From: Bacteroidia bacterium | GTDB lineage: Bacteria > Bacteroidota > Bacteroidia > SXHM01 | Direction: 5' to 3' | Length of the DNA stretch: 64,000 bases | Assembly (NCBI GenBank): GCA_022072225.1 | Contig: JAJVIC010000002.1 | Span: forward strand, 632,304 to 696,303 | In this document: in pieces, positions 1-9,093 of the stretch | How the letters are laid out: each line of letters begins with the position of its first letter | How positions within the stretch are numbered: the first letter of the stretch is position 1 | Made by a program: the position numbers and the translations under genes | The notes under the pieces: generated by a model | The model's database searches: none | Told to the model about the DNA's origin: nothing | Seen by the model: the letters and a program-made list of their open reading frames with translations, nothing else

Positions 1-9
1 CCCAACACC

Positions 10-33
10 GTGAGCCGCTACCCAACGGCTCAC
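10..33. other. Small hairpin over the 3' end of the first gene
   Basis: GTGAGCCG and CGGCTCAC form a perfect 8-bp inverted repeat with an 8-base loop. It overlaps the stop codon of the leftward gene that ends at position 30. On the minus strand no T-run follows within the few bases left in the window, so I cannot call it an intrinsic terminator. Confidence 0.35.
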
Positions 34-1358
34 TTTCCACCCATCGCCACTAACTTTTCTATGTCATTGTTTACGGTAAGTATCAGCACCGATGTAGCTG
101 TGCAGAACACCGGACTGGTAATGCAGTGATGCCCGTTCCAGCTGCCATCACGGTTTTGGATGCCCAACAGGGTGCCTGAGGTTTTGTCGTACCACTTTTT
201 CCAATCAAGGTCTTTACCGATTATCATGGATTCACCTGTTTGAAGAAAGCTCAGGAACTCCTCACCACCATTGTTGCCAAATCCGCTTGTAACATTGTCT
301 TGCTGCGCCACTGTTTTTGCGGCATTGTAAACATTGTAGGAGGTTGCATATTTTTGTGCTTCGGCTTTTCCGTAACCAATCTGTTCTAAATTTTCGGTGC
401 TTACTTCGGCATCTTCGGCTATTTTTCCTTCTTTTTTTGCTTTAATAAATTTTTCTTCCACGCTGCGTGCTTCTTTGGCACTGGCACGGGTTGAACTGGA
501 AACAGAATACAATACCACACCTGCACCAAGGTCGGTATTTACTGCTCCTGTTTGCTCGTCAAAGTTTCCTTTCTGGAAGTCGCGCGACTTTTGCAAAACA
601 ACAGTATCAACTGCTATACCCTGTGCCTGTGCTGCCTCCAGTGCATTGTTGGCAAACGATGACTGCAATACACCTGCCCATCCCGAGCCCTGAAAACTGC
701 CATTGGTATTTTGTGCCTTCTGTATTTTGGCAACACAGGTGTTCAGGCAATCTTTTACACGGGCTTTCATTTTTTCATCTTTTACATCGCTGTCCAGAAT
801 ATTGGTAAGGAACTGCGAAGTAAGCACTACATCAATGTTTGCTCCCAGTTTGGTTTGTATTTGTGTTCCGGTAAGCGAGGTTATGGTGGTAGTATTGCGG
901 CCCGAGTTTTCTACCTGTTTCAATAAATATTCCAGTGCTTTGTTCAGTTCCTGCGAATATTCACCTGTATTTAAGGTGCTGCCGCTGCGCAGTAATGCCA
1001 TGGCAACCATGGCTGTGGTGGCAGGGTCGGCCTGCACGGCATGTGGGTTCATTTCGCCCTGATTGGAGTGTGAGCCAGCTCCCCAGCCGCCATCCTGATG
1101 TTGTGCCCTGCCCAGAAAGGTGAGAGCCGACTTAACCGAAACGGTTACCTTTTGCGGTGTCTGGTAAACAAAATTACTGTCAAGAAATTCGCCTTCAAAA
1201 ACGGTTTTAAATACACAGCCCTTGGCTTCATGTTTAGTGGAAGTGATTTGTTTTTCGTTGCGCTTCACTACCGATGAAGGTGTCTGGTAAGTGAATGCAA
1301 AAATTACAACAATAACCAGTATTGCTGTAACAGCCGGGATGATTTGTTTTGTTTTCAT
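30..1358 (-). CDS. Membrane-anchored alpha/alpha-toroid (prenyltransferase/squalene-cyclase-like repeat) protein
   Basis: The 442-residue product starts with a short basic stretch and one hydrophobic segment (about residues 7-24), which suggests an uncleaved membrane anchor or a signal peptide. Residues 75-130 carry QDGGWG (88-93) followed by a DPATTAMVAMALL helix, and residues 395-425 carry NRDGSW (402-407) followed by TATSVLILT. These are the paired helix/QxxDGSW features of squalene-cyclase, prenyltransferase and complement-like toroid repeats. I see no DxDD or DCTAE motif, so cyclase activity is not supported; a binding or scaffold role is equally possible. The middle (residues 130-390) is helical and lacks a recognisable catalytic motif. 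The gene stands alone, leftward, with a small direct repeat upstream. Confidence 0.55.
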   Translation of the reverse strand: MKTKQIIPAVTAILVIVVIFAFTYQTPSSVVKRNEKQITSTKHEAKGCVFKTVFEGEFLDSNFVYQTPQKVTVSVKSALTFLGRAQHQDGGWGAGSHSNQGEMNPHAVQADPATTAMVAMALLRSGSTLNTGEYSQELNKALEYLLKQVENSGRNTTTITSLTGTQIQTKLGANIDVVLTSQFLTNILDSDVKDEKMKARVKDCLNTCVAKIQKAQNTNGSFQGSGWAGVLQSSFANNALEAAQAQGIAVDTVVLQKSRDFQKGNFDEQTGAVNTDLGAGVVLYSVSSSTRASAKEARSVEEKFIKAKKEGKIAEDAEVSTENLEQIGYGKAEAQKYATSYNVYNAAKTVAQQDNVTSGFGNNGGEEFLSFLQTGESMIIGKDLDWKKWYDKTSGTLLGIQNRDGSWNGHHCITSPVFCTATSVLILTVNNDIEKLVAMGGK

Positions 1359-1467
1359 TTGTTTAAATTATTTAGGTTAATAATGGAGTAACGCACTTAG
1401 GATGCAGCATATTTTGCTATTCCATAAATTTTAAGAAATTTTAACAAATGGGGGAGTAGTTGGTCTT

Positions 1468-1503
1468 ACCACTAAGACACTAAGAACACTAAGTTGCACT
1501 AAG
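1468..1503. repeat. Short CACTAAG direct-repeat element
   Basis: Four copies of the core ACTAAG lie at 7-12 base intervals in the 163-bp gap between two leftward genes. The pattern resembles the short low-complexity intergenic elements dispersed in many Bacteroidota genomes. It lies upstream of the toroid-repeat gene and directly after the stop of the next gene. Function unknown. Confidence 0.5.
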
Positions 1504-1521
1504 GAAACATGTAGAAAAATC

Positions 1522-2487
1522 TTACTGCTCATCTACCAGCGTAACGCGGTAGCTGCCCTGCGTTTCGCTTTGATTAAACACATTCAGAAATTGTTTGTAG
1601 CCGCCCAACTCTGCAATGGTAACCGTCATTTTTTGCCCCGGATTTAAAATAATGCCTATGCCGTTGTAAGGCTCATTTGCACTGCCGGCAGTGTAGAAGA
1701 ATAAGGTTTCGGTACCAAGGTTTTCAATCTCAAAAAGTTGTTCGCTGCTGAAATCATGCACGATGTTATGAACCTGCATAGCGTTAACAAATCCTTCAAA
1801 TTCCAGGTCATCATCATCGGGATAAGCACCCCGCAGGGTTACAAGGTCAAAGAAGAGAGCAATTTGCTTTGAGTTGCTTCTGTAGATATGCATCAAATCA
1901 CCAAGCACAGCATACATAGCCTCTGCGCAGGCAATACGTTGAAGTTCCAACTCAGCGCTTTTTTTCTTAACTATTCCTTCTAATCCTTTCTGCTCCTTTC
2001 GAGCATCCATAATCAGATTATAGAAACCAACAATGTCAGATTTTACGGCAGCAAGGTCAGCATCCGCTCCTATACATTTAATAAGTACAGCCAATGCTGT
2101 AACGCGTTCTTCAATCTCTCCTCTTTGAAATGGCTTGCGCAAATGAGGTAACAGACCTTGATATTTTTTCGATCCCCTGGCATAAACAACCTGAATACGC
2201 ACATCAAATGCTTCTATCTTAGCAGAACTTAATTCATTGAGTAGTTTATACACTTGAGCAGTAGCTCCTCTGTAAGCAGCTTTTTGGCTTTTCCATGCAG
2301 TATAAGCATCACCGTATGCCTGCCGCACAGGTGCAAAGAACAAATGAACAGGAAGTAGTTCAGGATTGCTTTGCTGCCCCCACAGCTTACTGGCAGTGTT
2401 TACAGAAATAATATTCATTTTTTTATAACTACCCTTAGTGCCGTTATCAAAAGGGTTTTCGGTGAAAGGCCAAACAGGAGTACTCAT
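1522..2487 (-). CDS. Unrecognised helical protein downstream of a 41-bp repeat array
   Basis: The 321-residue product has no signal peptide and no motif I can name. Residues about 50-220 are predicted helical and charged (for example AYTAWKSQKAAYRG and ARKEQKGLEGIVKKKSAEL), which suggests a helical bundle. The segment ARGSKKYQGLLPHLRKPFQ (about 115-133) and the phrase ALFFDLVTLR look like conserved-family signatures. The last 80 residues look like a beta-sandwich with a Gly/Pro turn (NPGQKMTVTIAELGG). I have a weak memory of similar uncharacterised Bacteroidota proteins but cannot name a family. The start at 2487 is the first ATG; an internal ATG at codon 24 is an alternative. Its upstream region holds a 41-bp tandem array, a layout repeated at the gene ending at 37705, so the two may belong to one system. 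Nothing indicates an enzymatic role. Confidence 0.55.
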   Translation of the reverse strand: MSTPVWPFTENPFDNGTKGSYKKMNIISVNTASKLWGQQSNPELLPVHLFFAPVRQAYGDAYTAWKSQKAAYRGATAQVYKLLNELSSAKIEAFDVRIQVVYARGSKKYQGLLPHLRKPFQRGEIEERVTALAVLIKCIGADADLAAVKSDIVGFYNLIMDARKEQKGLEGIVKKKSAELELQRIACAEAMYAVLGDLMHIYRSNSKQIALFFDLVTLRGAYPDDDDLEFEGFVNAMQVHNIVHDFSSEQLFEIENLGTETLFFYTAGSANEPYNGIGIILNPGQKMTVTIAELGGYKQFLNVFNQSETQGSYRVTLVDEQ

Positions 2488-3076
2488 TTTCAGCTACATT
2501 TTAGGATTAGACATAAGCCGGTTACTATTATTAATAACGCAGCTATTTATCCTTTAGTATCGAATAGGAAAAATAATCTGCAACAATGCCATCGGATGAT
2601 ACCGAACAGCGTTTTGCACTTGTATAATGTTGTTCCCTTTAAACATAATAGCGTTGGCATTTCGCCAACGTTGTTCGCCTTGAAGCCAATGTGGCTGGCA
2701 TTTCGCCAATGATGTTCGGAACGATAGGATTATGCTTGGCATTTCGCCAATGACTTTGGGAACGATGGGATTATCATTGGCATTTCGCCAACGGGTTTGG
2801 GAACGATGGGATTAACGTTGGCATTTTGCCAATGGGTTTAGGAACGATGGGATTAACGTTGGCATTTTGCCAATGGGTTTAGGAACGATGGGATTAACGT
2901 TGGCATTTCGCCAATAGGTTTGGGAACGATGGGATTAACGTTGGCGTGAATATTAACTTATTGGGAATTATGAAATCGGAGTTCTGGTAGTGTAAATCAT
3001 TAATGACACAGCAGCAGGTCACATCTCCCTAAAAGGGTATTCTTAGCAGAACTAAATTAACTACTTTTACAATTCG
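2488..3076. other. Long intergenic region with a tandem array
   Basis: These 589 bp separate divergent genes. The left part (2488-2650) is AT-rich leader for the leftward gene and holds no gene I believe. The centre is the 41-bp array. The right part (2947-3076) carries TACTTTTA at 3062-3069, one base from the Bacteroidota -7 consensus TAnnTTTG, 8 bases before the rightward lipoprotein start; no good -33 box is visible. Short ORFs in the region are products of the repeat or lack any protein-like features. Confidence 0.6.
2652..2946. repeat. 41-bp tandem repeat array with an internal inverted repeat
   Basis: The core GGCATTTYGCCAA (or a degenerate form) recurs at 2656, 2697, 2738, 2779, 2820, 2861 and 2902, with a partial copy at 2943, so the period is exactly 41 bp over eight phased positions. 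Each good unit contains TTGGC-5 bases-GCCAA, a small hairpin or dyad; the copy at 2652-2670 (CGTTGGCATTTCGCCAACG) is perfect over 7-bp arms. The rest of the unit is GGGTTTGGGAACGATGGGAT and TAAC. The units touch each other with no unique spacers. The array begins 165 bp upstream of the leftward gene starting at 2487. Right-hand units are nearly identical and left-hand ones degenerate. Confidence 0.9.
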
Positions 3077-4138
3077 ATGCTAATGAAAAAGCAAACATCT
3101 GACTACAAACTGAAAGCAGGTTTATTTTTTGCGGTCATCCTTACATTAACAGCCTGCACCCCCCAAGCCGTTAACGATACCAATCAGGTTGCCGATGATC
3201 GCATGTTGATTGTTTTATCTGCACCCTCCGTTAATGACAGTTATTACACCAGCGCGTTTCAACAGATTGTTGATTTTCAGATTATGTATGCAAAAGCAAT
3301 AATAGGAAACGATAATGTGGTGGTAATTACCGATGCTGCCACGCGACCTTATTACAAAAACAAGTTGCCCGATGATGTACTGATTACAGCACCGGTTTAT
3401 GATATCTGGATACGCGATTTCAGCACAGTAAATCCTTTAAATCCTGTTTCGTTCCGATATACCTGGGCTTCTATGACTCAGCAGGAAAGCGTTGAAGTGC
3501 AGAATAGTTTTAACACCTTTGCTGATTATTATAACATTGAGCGTAATACGTCTGCACTTTTACTGGATGGCGGCAATCTGGTAGATAATTACCATGGCAA
3601 GGTAATAACCACCACTCGCTTTATGACTGATAACGGACTGACAAAAGCAGAAGCAATTCAACAGTTGCAAACCTTACTGGGTGCAACCGAAGTTGCCATC
3701 ATAGAACCGGACGAACCGGTACTTGCTCATGCAGACGGTATGGTAATGTGGGTTGATGAAAACACCTTGCTGGTAAATGATTATTCAGATAATCCTCTAT
3801 TCAGAACTGTTGTTATGGATGAACTTCAGGCGGCATTTCCCGGAACTGAACTAATTGAAGTTCCCGTTGTGTTTGAAAACAATGGCTGGCCCGGATTTGA
3901 GTCTGCATGTGGGGTAAATATCAATTCAACTGTAACATTTAAAAATATCTATGTTCCTGTTTTTGAAATGCCGCATAGTGCTGATGCATTAAATGTAATT
4001 ACTCAGCATACTACCAAAAATGTTATTGCCATCAATGCCGATAATGTTTGCCCTATGGGCGGAAGTGTAAGATGCCTTACGTGGCAGCTATCTGGTGATA
4101 ACGCACGAAAACTGATTGAAGCAGCTCGGTTAGATTAA
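3077..4138 (+). CDS. Agmatine/peptidyl-arginine deiminase-like lipoprotein
   Basis: The 353-residue product begins with a lipoprotein signal (lipobox LTAC after the hydrophobic stretch), so it should be anchored in the envelope. Family signatures of the Porphyromonas-type peptidyl-arginine deiminase and agmatine deiminase fold are present in order: DIWIRDFS (about 106-113), LLDGGNLV (about 157), HADGMVMWVDE (about 213) and the C-terminal GGSVRCLTWQ with the presumed nucleophile Cys333. These families convert a guanidino group to a ureido group and release ammonia. Substrate cannot be told: free agmatine is unlikely for an exported lipoprotein, and protein-bound or free arginine is plausible. 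Codon 3 (3083) is also an ATG and gives a more typical signal peptide start. Its stop overlaps the stop of the convergent peptidase gene by four bases. Confidence 0.8.
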   Translation: MLMKKQTSDYKLKAGLFFAVILTLTACTPQAVNDTNQVADDRMLIVLSAPSVNDSYYTSAFQQIVDFQIMYAKAIIGNDNVVVITDAATRPYYKNKLPDDVLITAPVYDIWIRDFSTVNPLNPVSFRYTWASMTQQESVEVQNSFNTFADYYNIERNTSALLLDGGNLVDNYHGKVITTTRFMTDNGLTKAEAIQQLQTLLGATEVAIIEPDEPVLAHADGMVMWVDENTLLVNDYSDNPLFRTVVMDELQAAFPGTELIEVPVVFENNGWPGFESACGVNINSTVTFKNIYVPVFEMPHSADALNVITQHTTKNVIAINADNVCPMGGSVRCLTWQLSGDNARKLIEAARLD

Positions 4139-6546
4139 CGACCAATCACCACCTTCTCAGAACCCAACACCACTTCATTTCTGCAAAGTGTAACAATATA
4201 GGTTCCGGCTGCAAGCGAAGAAACATCCCATTTTACAACCGTTTGTTGCGGATATACCAAGGTGTTATAAACCAGATTACCGTTGATGTCGGTAACATTA
4301 ACAAGTGCAGGTTCCTTGCCGGTTAATTTGAATTCAATGTTACAAATGTGTTTGGATGGATTGGGATAAACCTTCAGTAAGGGCGAATGATTATTTGCCC
4401 CGCCAATACCCGACCCAATGCCTTTGTACCCCAACGCATATTCACCGATTTTAAGCGGGTTTACGGTAATGTTTCCCCGCTTGTTGGTATGGCTGTTGCC
4501 ATAGTCAATGGTATAGCCGTTTGCTTCAACCCACTCGTGTCCCGCACCCAAACGGAAATACAAAACAAGGCTGTCTTCAATTCCTGTTATCAGGTTGTTG
4601 TCTAAATAGCCGGTGCTGTTGCTGTTACTGCCATCATATTTAAATGATCCGCTGGCAATAAAATCATCACTGAATATTCCGTCAACACTCCAGTAATGGT
4701 AGTCGGAAAGTGTTATACCAGCAGGCGGATTAATGAAATTATCAGGCGCAACAAAGTGATGTTCAACCCGCACCAATGAGCTGTCGATGCCTGCAGTTAA
4801 TACATTTACTTCCGCATTGGTTTCTTTAAAAACCACATTGCCTGGTGTGTTCAGCCACAATTCATAATCTGCAATGGCATCGCTCATCTTTTCATCACGG
4901 TCAATGGTTATCATACGCGGCATAAAGCTGATTGATGCTTGCAGGGTATCTGATAAACCTTCTGTTTCTATAGTAAGCGTTGTATCATTTCCCTCTGCAT
5001 TACGAAAGGTAAAGCGCAACGGCATTTTTGCTATGTTGTTATTTCCATGCTGTTTCTGGCGCATGTAAATGGTGATTAAGAAAATGTTGTCTAACTGTGG
5101 TAACACCGTAAATGAATCAATACCAAAGTGCGGAAAGCCCGGAGTAGCCACCCAATCATCAAAGAAGCGCTGAGTGTTTATTCCCGAAGAAGCTGTTAGC
5201 TGCTCGCTTAAATCATAGCTGTCGGCATTGTCGAAAGCGAGGTTGTTCATGTAATCTTTAACGCCTGCAAAGAATAGTGAATCGCCCATGTAGTTGCGCA
5301 GGGTGTGGGCTATATCGGCACCTTTATCATAAACAGTAGTTCCGTAAGTGTAGGCATGAGGTACTGCATTGAGTGCAAGAAAACTATCGTCTTCAATATG
5401 TGCAAACTGAAGCATTTTACGATGATTGGTGCGGATAGCATCTTTGTAAGCTGTTGTTCCATATAATCCTTCTGTAAAAATAAATTCGCTGTATTTTGCA
5501 AAGCCTTCGTTCAGCCACATGTCTTCCTGCGAAGAACAGGTAACTAAATCGCCCCACCACATGTGTGATAACTCGTGCGCCCAGAGCGTTTCATAACTCA
5601 ATGTGCCATTGATAAAATCTTTCCCGATGTGAATACTCGAAGCATGTTCCATTGCTCCTGCATTAAATGGAACCGAAACATAACCCACCTTATCCCAGCG
5701 ATAAGGACCGTATTTATCAATGAAAATGGAAAGACAGGTATCAAGATTTATAAAAGTGGCAATGGTTTCTGCGCTGTCGGCAGCCAGTACATCAAGCGTT
5801 ACCGGAATATTCTGGTATGTGCGCTCGATGGTATAAAAAGGCGCAACCGCCATAGAAGCAAGATAAGTAGAGATAGGTTGATTCATCTTCCATTTCCAGT
5901 TGATGGTTCCGTCAGGATTGGTTTGTTGTTCTTGCAATGTTCCGTTGCAAACAGCTTTGTAGGTGTTAAGCGTGCGGATGTTGAAGTCATAGGTACTGCG
6001 GTCGGTAAACTCATCAATACATGGATACCAGCAGCGGCCAAACACATGCGGGTCGGCAGCAAAACCAACACCTATATTGAACGCATACGTTTGTCCTGAA
6101 AAATAATATCCACCGAAGAACGAACCATCGCGTTGCGGTTCTCCTTGATAAGAAATGCTGATTAATATGCTGTCGCCTGCATTAAGCGGTGAAGGTGGTG
6201 TTATACGCAGTGCAGTATCATTATAAGTATAGGTAAGGTTTGCATTTCCTGCTTTTACAGAATCAATAGTAAACTGAAGCAGCGAAAGCGAAATGATGTT
6301 TACGTTGTTTTGCTTTGCTTCTATGTTCAGTTTGGTGTTGGCACGAATTGTTTTCTGAGTGAAATCAATGGTGTCTATTCGTATGCTGTAATGTTTTACG
6401 TGAATGGTATCACTTACACCGGCAATATCAGCAGCAGAGGGTAAACCACCGGTTTGCTGTTTGCTTAAACGGCAAATAGATTCGGTTTGGGCGAAGGAGT
6501 TTATAGCAATAAAAAGAACAGAAATAAGTGACAGAAGTTTTCTCAT
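4135..6546 (-). CDS. Secreted M1-family metallo-aminopeptidase with T9SS sorting domain
   Basis: I place the start at 6546, where the product begins MRKLLSLIS and shows a clean signal peptide ending SFAQ; the longer reading frame would run towards the upstream oxidoreductase. The mature N-terminal beta domain (to about residue 290) is followed by GAMEH (297-301, the GAMEN exopeptidase motif with His in the last place), the zinc site HELSH (324-328) and its third ligand Glu347 in WLNEGFAKYSE. The C-terminal 90 residues are a T9SS domain (KVYPNPSKH ... GTYIVTLC), so the enzyme is exported and probably released or surface-bound. It should remove N-terminal residues from peptides outside the cell. 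It lies 26 bp after the FAD oxidoreductase stop and could be the last gene of that operon. Confidence 0.9.
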   Translation of the reverse strand: MRKLLSLISVLFIAINSFAQTESICRLSKQQTGGLPSAADIAGVSDTIHVKHYSIRIDTIDFTQKTIRANTKLNIEAKQNNVNIISLSLLQFTIDSVKAGNANLTYTYNDTALRITPPSPLNAGDSILISISYQGEPQRDGSFFGGYYFSGQTYAFNIGVGFAADPHVFGRCWYPCIDEFTDRSTYDFNIRTLNTYKAVCNGTLQEQQTNPDGTINWKWKMNQPISTYLASMAVAPFYTIERTYQNIPVTLDVLAADSAETIATFINLDTCLSIFIDKYGPYRWDKVGYVSVPFNAGAMEHASSIHIGKDFINGTLSYETLWAHELSHMWWGDLVTCSSQEDMWLNEGFAKYSEFIFTEGLYGTTAYKDAIRTNHRKMLQFAHIEDDSFLALNAVPHAYTYGTTVYDKGADIAHTLRNYMGDSLFFAGVKDYMNNLAFDNADSYDLSEQLTASSGINTQRFFDDWVATPGFPHFGIDSFTVLPQLDNIFLITIYMRQKQHGNNNIAKMPLRFTFRNAEGNDTTLTIETEGLSDTLQASISFMPRMITIDRDEKMSDAIADYELWLNTPGNVVFKETNAEVNVLTAGIDSSLVRVEHHFVAPDNFINPPAGITLSDYHYWSVDGIFSDDFIASGSFKYDGSNSNSTGYLDNNLITGIEDSLVLYFRLGAGHEWVEANGYTIDYGNSHTNKRGNITVNPLKIGEYALGYKGIGSGIGGANNHSPLLKVYPNPSKHICNIEFKLTGKEPALVNVTDINGNLVYNTLVYPQQTVVKWDVSSLAAGTYIVTLCRNEVVLGSEKVVIGR

Positions 6547-6572
6547 GCGGATATTTAAGAGTCGAGACAAAA

Positions 6573-7763
6573 TTAAAGATTTCCTGCAGCCAGTTTCCCC
6601 GCAGCCCAACCCGTTTGCAAACAGGTGCCAATAACTCTTGCGCTGGCAATTGCTTTTTCAGATGCTGATATATTTTTTCCGGCAAAAAACAGATTGTCAA
6701 AACGCGATGACATAAGACTGCGTGCAGGTATCTGGTAAAAATCATCTTCTGCAAAATAATTCATCCTTACCTTATTATCGTTACCCCATACCTCAACCGG
6801 CCATGCACCGTTGGCAATGCTGTCGTCAAATTTGCGGCAGTCTAATACATCGGTTTCGGTGAGGGTATATTTGCCCATTGGTCTGCGCCCGGTGCGCAAT
6901 CCTGCTTCGGTAGCTACAAAGCTGATGTGCGAATGACGAAATGCTTCTACATTATTCTTCAGATAATCAAAGACAGCATTCACGCTTTTGCGTGCAGCCA
7001 GCTCTACTTCGGTAGCTTTATTATCGCTGTTGTCTATGGTCAATGGAATGCCGATTTTGAGCATCGCGCTTTTATCGCGAAACGAATCGGGAACAATGGA
7101 AACCCATTGCAGTTCGGCAGCAAGTTTGCCATCATTAACAGCGCGTTTCAGTTCGCGGGCAATATGCAAGCCCAATGAATCAGGTAAGGATGTTTCAATA
7201 TTTTCAACCGTAAAAACCTGAGCCGATGCCTGATATTTCTTTTCTTCCACTACCGTTTCGCCTGCCAGAAAACAAAGTGTAGCCTCACCGCTGCAATCAA
7301 TAAACGTATCGGCAATGAATTTCAGTTTACGGTCGTAAACAAAGGCTTCAACTGCGGTTACTTTTTCATCAGTTGTTTCAGCGTTGTATACTGTTGCATG
7401 ATAATAGGGCTGTATTCCGCTTTTGGCGAGCAACTCATCACACACGGTTTTAAAATCAAAAGGGTTGTAAGGCAAATAATACAATCCGTTGCTTCCGCCC
7501 TGAGGTTTTGTAGCTGAACGCTGTTGTAATTCTTCGGCAAACTCTTTCATAAAACCTTCGGCAACAAAGGTTGCTTCCTGTTTAAAACTGCGCAGGTATA
7601 GTCCGCAAATGGTGCCCACAGCCGAGGCTGTTGCTCTGCCACCTGGAAAGGAATTCTTTTCCAACAGCACCACACCTAAACCTTCGCGTGCGGCAGCAAT
7701 AGCTGCTGCAACACCTGCTGCACCGGCACCCACTACTACTACATCGGTTTTTATTTCGGACAT
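6573..7763 (-). CDS. FAD-dependent oxidoreductase (FAD_oxidored/FAD_binding_2-like)
   Basis: The 396-residue product opens with a dinucleotide-binding fold: VVVVGAGAAGVAAAIAAARE (8-27, GxGxxG) followed by LLEKNSFPGGRAT (34-46), and closes with the FAD-binding tail NLFFAGKNIS ... ASARVIGTCLQTG. IDCSGEATLC (about 163) resembles the second FAD contact of this superfamily. Such proteins oxidise or hydrate/saturate substrates at FAD; there is no covalent-FAD or NAD-domain evidence. No signal peptide is present, so it is cytosolic. It lies downstream of the acyl carrier protein and condensation-like genes, separated from the latter by an inverted repeat. An acyl or amino-acyl thioester substrate on the carrier protein is an attractive inference but not shown. 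Confidence 0.8.
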   Translation of the reverse strand: MSEIKTDVVVVGAGAAGVAAAIAAAREGLGVVLLEKNSFPGGRATASAVGTICGLYLRSFKQEATFVAEGFMKEFAEELQQRSATKPQGGSNGLYYLPYNPFDFKTVCDELLAKSGIQPYYHATVYNAETTDEKVTAVEAFVYDRKLKFIADTFIDCSGEATLCFLAGETVVEEKKYQASAQVFTVENIETSLPDSLGLHIARELKRAVNDGKLAAELQWVSIVPDSFRDKSAMLKIGIPLTIDNSDNKATEVELAARKSVNAVFDYLKNNVEAFRHSHISFVATEAGLRTGRRPMGKYTLTETDVLDCRKFDDSIANGAWPVEVWGNDNKVRMNYFAEDDFYQIPARSLMSSRFDNLFFAGKNISASEKAIASARVIGTCLQTGWAAGKLAAGNL

Positions 7764-7777
7764 TTTATTTTATGGCT

Positions 7778-7848
7778 CGCAGAGGCGCAAAGTTCGCAAA
7801 GTGATTAATATGATTTACTTTTTTCTTTGCGCTCGTTGCGCCTCTGCG
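7778..7848. repeat. Imperfect inverted repeat between two cluster genes
   Basis: A 24-base arm at 7778-7801 (starting CGCAGAGGCGCAAAG) is mirrored at 7825-7848 (ending TTGCGCCTCTGCG) with a few mismatches and a 23-base AT-rich loop. The family of CGCAGAGGCGCAAAG palindromes is widely dispersed between genes in many bacteria. It fills the gap between the condensation-like and FAD oxidoreductase genes. It could form a strong hairpin in the operon mRNA. Confidence 0.75.
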
Positions 7849-7849
7849 G

Positions 7850-9085
7850 TTAAAGCAACAATGCACGAAGTGCTGCTTCAAACTTAGTTATTTCCTCTTC
7901 CGAAATTGCTTTGCTGTTATAAGTCATAATTAATTTAAGGCAACCGGCATGTTTCATCATCACAAAGGTAAGATGCGGTGGAGATGGGTTAGGAGGGAAG
8001 TTAAGCACCCCCACTATTTCCTTACCCATAAAGGTTTTCATGTCGGGCAGGGTTTCGCCCACATCCGAGAACAGAAAGCTGCACACGGCACCTTTAGTAG
8101 GCATTTTGAAAAAGAAATCATAAAGCCAGAGCGGAAGAAAGCGAAATGTTTTTAACAGATAAGAATACGATTTAGGACTTTCATTTTTTATCTGTTCCAC
8201 CATTTGTGCCGTAATACAAGCGGTGGCTTCGCTCAGCGTATTCAGTTTATCAAACGGAATATTGTAAAATAGAAACGAAAGATGATTGCCCATTGCCACC
8301 TGTTCGTTTCCGCGCAGGCGCTGGTTTTGAGGAACGGGTAGAAAGAAGCTCTCGCCTTTACCGGCAAAAATGGTTTGCTTCAAAGCCATTGATACCGCAG
8401 CAAGGTAGAACGCGCTGCGCGAAAGTCGCGCACCGTTCTTTGCTGCATTTTCTTCTATCTGTTTGGTTTCTTCTTCATCAAAATCAATAATGTTGGTATT
8501 TGTTATAACTTCATCGGCAACAAGCTTTGCCATGCTCTTTGGTGTTTTCTTAAACACCAGCAGGGTTGCTTTTAATGTATGGATAAGCTGTTGAATAAGT
8601 GGAGTGGTATCTTTTATCTCTTCTGCAAAAGCTGAACCTTCAGGGATTATAGAACCATCAATAATTTTCGCAATGGTTTGTATGCTTATGTTATCGGCAA
8701 GTGCATGGTGCATTGTAATTACAACGATTGAATCATCCTCCACATGCAGTACACTTATATTCAGTGCATTTCCCTGTATGAGTTCACCATTGCGACTTGA
8801 AAATGTTGTTTCATCAAGTTCAGAAAACGTAATTGGTGTTTGTTCATCCACTTCTACCCAATGTGGAATTTTTAAAAAGCCTTCCTCCAGTCTGATAGAA
8901 TTTAGTCTGGTTAAAAACCGGTTTGCACTTATAGTTCTGTGCAGTAATTTCATATCTAATCGGCCCTCTACTTCTATACTTAACTTAATAAAATTTCCGG
9001 TTGGTTGGTTAAGCAGGATATGTCTGTCTAGTAAGAACTGAAACTTATCTGCTCCTGAAATTTTATGAACGAATGTTATTTCCAC
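7850..9085 (-). CDS. Condensation-domain-like acyltransferase
   Basis: The 411-residue product has the chloramphenicol-acetyltransferase-like two-lobe signature of non-ribosomal condensation domains, PapA and alcohol-acetyltransferase proteins. VVITMHHALADNIS (about 158-171) contains the HHxxxD motif whose second His is the general base, and VPQNQRLRGNEQVAMGNHLSFLFYN (in two parts, about 267-292) matches the latch/floor region. Such enzymes join an acyl group carried on a phosphopantetheine thiol to an amine or alcohol. The neighbouring acyl carrier protein ends 8 bp before this gene starts, and they are almost certainly co-transcribed. No adenylation domain is adjacent, so the acyl donor would need loading from elsewhere. 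Alternative: an alcohol-type or wax-ester-like acyltransferase. Confidence 0.8.
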   Translation of the reverse strand: MEITFVHKISGADKFQFLLDRHILLNQPTGNFIKLSIEVEGRLDMKLLHRTISANRFLTRLNSIRLEEGFLKIPHWVEVDEQTPITFSELDETTFSSRNGELIQGNALNISVLHVEDDSIVVITMHHALADNISIQTIAKIIDGSIIPEGSAFAEEIKDTTPLIQQLIHTLKATLLVFKKTPKSMAKLVADEVITNTNIIDFDEEETKQIEENAAKNGARLSRSAFYLAAVSMALKQTIFAGKGESFFLPVPQNQRLRGNEQVAMGNHLSFLFYNIPFDKLNTLSEATACITAQMVEQIKNESPKSYSYLLKTFRFLPLWLYDFFFKMPTKGAVCSFLFSDVGETLPDMKTFMGKEIVGVLNFPPNPSPPHLTFVMMKHAGCLKLIMTYNSKAISEEEITKFEAALRALLL

Positions 9086-9093
9086 TCAGCAAT

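Noticed and set aside
2652..2946. CRISPR array
   Set aside because: The units touch each other and the whole 41-bp unit repeats; there are no unique spacers and no cas genes nearby. The same holds for the arrays at 19045 and 38753.
5575..6099. A 174-codon open frame opposite the aminopeptidase gene
   Set aside because: It is antisense to the catalytic domain, which is clearly the coding strand because of HELSH and GAMEH.
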